Assembly: GCA_007844125.1 (NCBI GenBank)
Contig: CM017556.1
Span: 79,843,296 to 79,907,295 of the forward strand
Origin: Sinonovacula constricta
Lineage: Eukaryota; Mollusca; Bivalvia; Cardiida; Solecurtidae
Direction: 5' to 3'
Length of the DNA: 64,000 bases
Part shown: one piece after another, positions 57,106-64,000 of the stretch
Numbering within the stretch: the stretch's first letter is position 1
Layout of the letters: each line of letters opens with the position of its first letter
Position numbers and translations under genes: made by a program
Notes under the pieces: model-generated
Told to the model about the DNA's origin: nothing
Seen by the model: the letters and a program-made list of their open reading frames with translations, nothing else
Databases searched by the model: none

Positions 57106-57380
57106 TGTTTGTTTATTGGGTTAATCGTCCCACCAACAGTATTTTAGTTATCTGGAGACGGAGTTCTCTTGAGGCAGATATAGTGCTGCCTTCGCTGTGT
57201 ATAGCATGCCGTATACACCTGGCATGATACCACACCTACTCACATTGTACTGACAACGTGCCAACGAGTCGTGGAACTACCCTTATATTTGCTTGAGCGT
57301 TAGTAAGGGAGCTATACCACTACCATTTTTTAACGACTGATATGTCGTGTCTTGGGATCAAAACCGGGACCTCAATTCGA
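57106..57380 (-). repeat. Family A SINE, reverse orientation
   Basis: The - strand tail GACGATTAACCCAATAAACA and body GGTAGTGGTATAGCTCCCTT, GTGTGGTATCATGCCAGGTG; the tRNA-like head is incomplete. It is absent from the equivalent place in the 39.5-45.3 kb copy. Confidence 0.82.
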
Positions 57381-58860
57381 TCAAATAACCTAAAAAATTA
57401 TTTTACCTGAAAAGATCTGGCAAAACGATGTTAATTGATGCTCTGAATCTGTTGTGAAAATGAGAAAAAACACCCCTATATTTATTACAAAGCTATTTTT
57501 AAAGTTACAAACGAGTGCAATTTCTCATTAAAGTTTATAGTTAATAAAATGACAAAAAAGGAATTAAATGCATTGACCCCGTTAGGATAGTAATACGAAT
57601 GAATAGGTTTATTGAAAAGAATAACTAATTAATGACATTTTCATATTGAATCCCGAGTAAAAAAATAATTTTATATTTCGGGGGAACACGCATTTGAAAT
57701 TCCGTTTATTACCAATTATAAGCGAATCATGTGGAAAACGGTGTGATCGTGACTGTAACCAGTTAAATCAATAATGACACGATTCATTGCCGTTAAAAGT
57801 GTAAACACTGTTTGCATCCTTATGGGTTGTTACACTAAATACCGACCGGAAGTAGAACCTGTGACGTGGACTTTGTCTCTTTAGTAACAGTTTGTTGCTT
57901 TGTCTTGTCTTATAAAATACATTTACAGTCGCAGATAGGAAATAAAACTTAAAAGGGTATTTATATGTTCGATCGTTATTATGAGCTTATATGTTTTAGC
58001 AAATAAAAAAAATACAGTGTCTTCACGCGTTTATCATACCATGTGTATACCTGATTACACCTGCAGTTACTCCGCTCAGGCTAGGCATGCCAGAGGTCAA
58101 TAAAGCATATGCGAATATATAGCATGTACCGGGCTTAGAGGTCAAATATACAGATCAAAGAATAAATGGTTAATGGTTCGTATGCCGACGATTTCCTTGA
58201 CATTTCGTGTTCCTTTTAAAAATGACGAGCAAACTGAAAGTAACATTTTAAATTTTTATATACGCACGTCACAATAAACTCATGTGGAAATATTGAATGT
58301 ATCGTGCAAAAAGTAAATTACATATACATTAATCAATACAAACTACCATAACTACCATACGCAATTGACTATTTAGATACAAAACATAGCATTACAAGTG
58401 TAAAGTATAAAAAAATAAATAAATGAATAAAAAATTACAAAATTATATATATTAAAGTCTATATGTTATTGACGAATTTCGGTCAACATTTGTAGCGTAG
58501 TAATGATAATAATAGTTGTTTATTATCGTAATCTCTGATCTCATTGACATATACTTGTCTACTTTAAGTATCCAATAACACAAACATCATAACTATTCAA
58601 TAGGTCGATGCATATTTAAATTGATTGGTATTAGTTTTTAAAATTGCAGCTTTTGAATTGAATTACATAAATGTGATTTATTACCGCACACATCATATTC
58701 CGGATAGTGAAACAGTTTTAAGTTCCGCATACGTAATTATTTCTTAAAAGTGACATGTTCAGTGATTTCATGATATAAGTTGTAACGATGTAGCGTTAAC
58801 CAGGAAACCCAAATGAAGCAATCAACTTAAAAAAACAACATAAAAATGAGATTTCTGACA
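57381..58860. other. Non-coding, partly duplicated from 43.7-44.2 kb
   Basis: TATTGACGAATTTCGGTCAA (58468 on) and GGATAGTGAAACAGTTTTAA (58702 on) match 44052 and 44141. No reading frame with support. Confidence 0.6.
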
Positions 58861-58861
58861 G

Positions 58862-60125
58862 AGTTCGAAGAATTCCCGAAGAAATAGTTTAAAATATTCG
58901 CATAATAGTTTCCTAAAAGTGCTAAGTTCAGTGATTCTAGATATACATTGTAACGATGTACTCTTCAAGGTTACTCATCGGTAGGATGTACACGGTACGT
59001 TCAAATTACTTGTTGGATTAAAATATGTCTCTTCTGTTTAATAATTAATCAACTTTGAGTATCATTAGAATCTTCAAAGTCAATGTTTTGTACTAGGTTA
59101 TGACTGGTTACCATAAACCGTCCATTATTGCTTAATTAGCATTTAATTAGCATTAGCATTTATTTTACAATTTTATCTTCCACATAGCATTATGTTCATA
59201 GGTGTCTATTGTCTTGTTTGTTTTTGGGAGACGGTTACCATGGACATACTTTTATACAGTCGAGACACACTCGAACGAGATAGCAAGGTACCACCAAAAT
59301 TCCCTTTTATAATGAGTTTCTCGCACTTCAATTGGTCCATATGATTGTTTTTAAAACAATGGCGTATGTGAATCTCAATTGCCGTAAACCGGCACTGTCG
59401 TAAAATTGATGTCGTTTTTATAGTCTATATTACACGCTTTGGTGAGCGACATGTTTAAAGGGATACACAGTAAAGACAATTACTGGTTTTGTTATTTTTC
59501 ATTTAATACATCTTACAAACATGCATACATTTGAAACTGTTTAAGTGAATTACAGCTATTAAGTGAAATATTGGATACCAATTGTCAATGTCCATTAGCA
59601 GTGCCCACGACGCTTTCTTCTAGTCATAAAAATGGTAGAGACATTTAAATGCCCTGACATATTTCTCAAGACCAAACTTTAATGTTGATATTCCTTCAAT
59701 AATTTATTGATTAAATATTAATATGCATTGCAGAATATATAATTAGACGCCATCTGGCCATATATTCTTGATCGTGTTCTGAAGTCATACTTCACAAGAA
59801 TATACCAAGGCGTTTTATGGGATAAAATTATCTACTTAAACAATCATCACTTGACATTTGATCACAAAAATACTAATAATGACCGTTATTTATGTTGTGC
59901 AAATTATAAGTAGTTTCTGCGCTTGACCTTGGCGCTTCTAATGATGCCCAGACATATTTGTATCCAACAACAAGTAACTTGAACTCACCGTGTACATCCT
60001 ACCGATGAGTGGCCTTAAAGAGTACATCGTTACAATACTTTTTTAATCACTAAACTTAATATTTTTAAGAAGCCATTACGTATGCGATTTTTTAAAACTG
60101 TTTCGGTGTCGGGAATTCTTCGCAT
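58862..60125. repeat. Inverted repeat with ~160-bp arms and ~930-bp interior
   Basis: The left arm (58862-59035) reads GTTCGAAGAATTCCCGAAGA, TTGTAACGATGTACTCTTCA, CTCATCGGTAGGATGTACAC. The complement of the right arm (59965-60125) reads CGAAGAATTCCCGACACCGA, TTGTAACGATGTACTCTTTA, CTCATCGGTAGGATGTACAC. The interior has no reading frame. A weaker third, direct copy of the arm lies at 58700-58800. Confidence 0.85.
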
Positions 60126-61460
60126 TATGTCAGAAATTTCATTCTTTTGATTTATTTTCTAACTGTTATTTTGCTAATTTTTTACACTTGATAGGTCATG
60201 TGGCCCCCAATAATGTTTGACGTAAATAAAGTATATTTAAATTAAAATTCAAATAAGTAAAGAAATTTTAAAATCTAAAAAGTTAAATGCTGATTTGTTT
60301 GCTTCCTTCTATTGTTATCGAGTATAGCTTTATGTCGCACATAACCTGGCCATTTTTGCAAGCAATGCTAATCAATAAAAATAATTTATCTCCAATCCAC
60401 TATTGGTGATGGAAAAAAATCAATTATTGGTATTGTTTCTTTATCTTTATATCCCATTTAGTTAAATGTTTGCAGTGACCGGTAGCGTGAAAACTATACT
60501 TTCTAAATTAAGTTTTCAGACTGAGGATCAGTTGAAACTCTATGGGGATTTACAACCCATCTCGGTCTGATTTGATTGCCAGTCTGATAAACTTGCTGTA
60601 ATTTATTGATGCAAAACATCACCATTAAGACAGCAACATCCAGACTGACGTATAGAAGTCCTTTCATATAAAATAAAATGCAAATATTACGATTCGTAAT
60701 GAGAAACAAAACATGCTTTTACGAGCGTTTTGATATGATAAATATGTTTATTGAAAAATGTTTACTGAAATCAGCGACTTAATTAATGTCATAGTGGGGA
60801 AGTTCAATCTAGCATGGATGATGTGTATCCCAAGACATCTATCTGGGAAGAAACATCGGCGGAGCACAGCCTTAGTGGACCCCCACCCTCCTACAAGTTT
60901 TCACACCGACTTAAAACGTACAAAGTAACGGGCAATATATAAGAGGAATTTCATTGATTCAAGATAAAATATCAGACAAATGAATAAGGAAACGTGAAAA
61001 TCTAAAGGGTTAAGGTTTTAAAGTTATCAAATGGTTTATATAAAAATGTTGTTTTTTATAAGTAAAGAATACGAATAAAACATAAACAACTAAAGCAGAT
61101 ACTTAAAATTTATTATAAATTGATTTGATAAATTTATGATTTAGAAAAGAAAAGGACAAGAAGATTCAAAATCACACAAGTATTTAATCATGCATAACAT
61201 TTCCATCGGGATATATTAGATGAACCACAATGATAACATTGAAAATAATCTGGTCATAACAGAAACAGGACATTTAAGCAGAAATATGGATGCTAATACA
61301 TTGATGCTTGTGAAACACTGTGAATTTGTTGTAGACGTCATTTAAATGTTAAAACTAACAAACACAATGTGAATTAAGGTAATAATTTTAACCGTAGGTT
61401 ATAAGTAAACTTTTCAGAATATAGACATGATTTGATTAAATAAGGAAAATGAGTCAATAT
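60126..61460. other. Intergenic, no gene seen
   Basis: AT-rich, no recognised element. The 68-codon frame at 60503-60709 has no support. Confidence 0.5.
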
Positions 61461-61665
61461 ACAGGAAGCACCGGTTTCGATCCCAGGCCGCGATATAGCA
61501 AAGTCGTTAAAGATGGCAGTGGTATAGCTCGGATGCTAACGCTCAAGCAAATATGATAGTAGTTCAACGACTGGTTGGTCCGGTGTCAGGATGATGTGAC
61601 TGGGTGTGGTATCATGCCATGTGTTAACGGCATCCTTGAAATGTTGAAATCAGCACAATTTTTTA
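61461..61665 (+). repeat. Family A SINE, truncated at both ends
   Basis: B box GGTTTCGATCCCAGG, then GGCAGTGGTATAGCTCGGAT, TGGTTGGTCCGGTGTCAGGA, GTGTGGTATCATGCCATGTG. It breaks off before the tail, about 40 bp upstream of the Penelope-like fragment. Confidence 0.82.
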
Positions 61666-61699
61666 TATAGCTACATAAATTTCATAGTAAAGACCACGG

Positions 61700-62430
61700 T
61701 ACACTGTTGCAGTATAATGAGAAGAAGAAATTCAAACAGAGGGACATTGATATTAACGCATTCTATGCCAAATATTCCGGACTATCCGAAACCACATGGA
61801 CACTCTGCGCACATCAGACAGATTGGCAAAAATATTTATACGGAGCTGCCAATTGCATGCAGACGAATGAGCAACCTGCAAGACATTCTCGTTCACAAGA
61901 AGTTAAATAGGCGATTCCTTAAAATACAGTATGGTTGCAGACCATGAAAAACAAAAAGAAGATGCACGATTTACTCACACGTCATGGAGGCAGGCAGTTT
62001 TAATGATCCCAGTGGAAGGACATACAATGTGACCTCATTTGTAATTCAAGAAATGTAGTTTATGCGATCCACTGTTCACGATGCCAGTTTTTTATGTACG
62101 TTGGCAAGAGATGCGGAAACATTCTACCGGAGACAGCTGCTAAATATTTTGAGGATCTGAAGCAGATACCAGGACCCAGTAGCTGAATAATTCAATTAGG
62201 AGGATCATGACATCACTAACTTTCGCATTATGCAACTGGAGAAAGTAAACGAATCGGAGGAGCACAGGCAAACGATTGAATAGCCGTGGAAGGACAAACA
62301 GCGCACGTACAAACCGCATGGAATCAATACAAAGGAATTACGTCGTGCACGACTAAAGGGCGCCAATTCGGGTGACATCATGACGCAATTTTGCTTTTGT
62401 ATTCGTGCAATAAATGAAACTGTTTTGTAC
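61700..62430 (+). pseudogene. Penelope-like retroelement fragment (RT C-terminus and GIY-YIG endonuclease)
   Basis: The frame 61717-61947 reads ILTHSMPNIPDYPK, PIACRRMSNLQDILVHKKL and IQYGCRPC. This matches the region after the reverse transcriptase core in Penelope-like elements, whose hallmark is R-x-x-x-N-L-x-D-I-L-V. After frameshifts come NSRNVVYAIHCSRCQFF and MYVGK (62045-62115), a GIY-YIG type nuclease core in which the first motif is VVYAI and the second YVG. Stops and shifts make it non-functional. The RT core is not in the window. Confidence 0.75.
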
Positions 62431-64000
62431 TACAACGCTGTTGAATAATTACTGCTGATAATTTTATTTTACACGAACAACTTTCCCTTAAATCTGTTGT
62501 GTTTTACTGACATGTGTTATCCAATAGTTTGCGCCTGAAAAAACATCGAAAATATGAAAACAACACTGTTGCTTTACTTAAAATGTATTATTGAAATTTT
62601 CGTTGTAATGTAACTCCACAAAAACGGTAAACCCCATCCCTACTTACCAAGGAAAGTGGTCTACATTTTGAACTACGAACTGTTATAAAGTAACACCGTG
62701 ATCTTGGTTTTCTATAAGTTAATATTGTTAAATAGCTGTATTTTAGTCAAAAGTTTTCTTCGTTGTAAACCAACGTCCTCAAGCTCAAGGTCTTTATTTT
62801 GAGGAAATCCCATTATAGCTAGGAGTTTAAAATATAAATTCAGAGTGACGATGTATTGAATGAACTGCTTTCCATCTGTGGGTCGTTTGTTTTACTTATT
62901 CCGGCTTATTCAATCAGTGTAGGTCAAACCACGTGGTGAATAACTGACCTACTTTGCACAAAAGAAAACATTTGTTTAGTTTGTGATGATGTTTGTAAGC
63001 AGTTGACATAGATATGAATAAAAACCGTTGGAATACAGAAGAAGGAGTACAGAAAACTTATGGAAGGGGTCATAAAACTATCTTGTTTCTTTTCATTCGA
63101 TTGTTTTGTAATTTACCTAACAAGCTGTAAGTTGTGATAAAATCGTCTTAGCAATGTCCACATGACAATGTCCACTTTAGAATATTTGATTAAATAACAG
63201 AAACTAACTTATTAATTCCGTGGAGAATCAATTCAGAACACGTTCCAGGATAAATTGTCAGAAGTAGATTAGTTGTTTCGAATTTATTACACAATGTCTG
63301 TTTAATCTATCAAGCACGAGAAGAAGTTTTCGATGCCATGGCAAAGATGCTATTCAAATCTCGAGTCCTTTAAATAGCGAAGGTTTAATCTGTTTGCATT
63401 TTAATACTCAATACGTAGGATTTATTTGACTTATTTTTTTCACTAGTTATTGTCAATCTTGTAAAGTTATTTATTGTAAATCATTTAAAACAAACCAGTC
63501 AATTGCATTATTATGTATTTGAATATTTAGAACTTTGTCTACACAAAAGCATTTTGAGGAAAATGCTATTTCATGATAACTTTATTTTATTGAGTAAAAC
63601 ATAAGTGATGGAAGAATGTATATTGTTGTGGTTGAAGGTGTTTTGATGAGTAGTGAATCTACTATATTGGAATTCAAATCCGTGGGAGGTTTCTTTGTTT
63701 GCGATGTTGGTTTAAAGGTGGTATCCGGCAGTTTTGATCAAAATATTTTCATTAAACATCTTAATAAACCATTGTTACCTTAAACAGATAACGCTAAATG
63801 ATGTTTATCGATGTCCTACACCCGTCTGAAAAGTCAGCCATAACGCCACACCTGTCATTACAAACATGCATTTCCTATCTGGGCCAAACTGCACAGTTAG
63901 CTATTTTTAAACTAAGAAACCCACGTGACCACTTATGTTTAAGCTCATCCACGTCATCCGCTGTGACGCTGATGTCTATTTTAGCAGGAATCCCAATCAT
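62431..64000. other. Non-coding, end of the duplicated block and a dispersed repeat
   Basis: 62525-62560 and 63225-63700 match 44675-44710 and 44820-45265 (GATAAATTGTCAGAAG, GATGCCATGGCAAAGATGCT versus GATGCCATTTCAAAGTTGCT). No gene is seen. Confidence 0.65.
63735..63945 (-). repeat. Dispersed repeat, copy 2 (inverted)
   Basis: Reverse complement of 33467-33680: AGTTTAAAAATAGCTAACTG, CCAGATAGGAAATGC, ACGGGTGTAGGACATCGATA. The ends of the element are not defined. Confidence 0.7.

Overview
The window is nuclear DNA of an invertebrate animal, most likely a bivalve mollusc. The evidence is AT-rich sequence, short exons in long introns, many tRNA-derived SINEs, several kinds of decayed DNA transposon, a Penelope-like retroelement fragment, and a secreted PAN plus fucolectin (F-type lectin) gene of the kind expanded in bivalves. 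The species cannot be named from the sequence alone.

From about 3.0 to 30.5 kb on the + strand lie the last 23 coding exons of CEP290, a giant coiled-coil protein of the ciliary transition zone. The exons join without frame breaks through GT-AG introns into about 1,117 residues. These align in order with the C-terminal ~45% of vertebrate CEP290, ending in the conserved FFEEIEDLK block. The 5' part of the gene lies before the window. The first 3 kb is therefore probably intron; it carries an intact tRNA-Thr(CGT) gene on the same strand.

The CEP290 introns are unusually rich in tandem arrays. They hold a 64-bp array (6.9-7.6 kb), a 33-bp array whose units resemble 3' splice sites (9.6-10.0 kb), and a palindromic 169-bp higher-order repeat (13.0-13.9 kb). 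They also hold a 38-bp minisatellite that appears to be an amplified internal segment of a SINE (14.9-17.05 kb), and a pyrimidine-only 32-bp array with many perfect-looking acceptor sites (18.2-19.45 kb). At least two tRNA-derived SINE families, a pogo-type MITE and a duplicated ~570-bp block are also intronic.

From 30.5 to 39.5 kb there is a 3' UTR followed by gene-poor sequence with SINEs, (AT)n and (TG)n tracts and a second copy of the MITE. From 39.56 to 43.47 kb a three-exon + strand gene encodes a ~245-residue secreted protein: signal peptide, PAN/apple domain, fucolectin (FTP) domain. An inverted, decayed copy of its PAN exon lies inside its own second intron. A co-linear but broken duplicate of the whole lectin region occupies 54.7-63.7 kb, enlarged by insertions.

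Between the two lectin copies, 48.9-53.0 kb is a pile of dead mobile elements. It contains a SWIM zinc-finger gene fragment, a pogo/Tigger element with recognisable ends and a broken transposase, and a decayed DDE_Tnp_4 (Harbinger/ISL2EU-like) transposase directly beside it.
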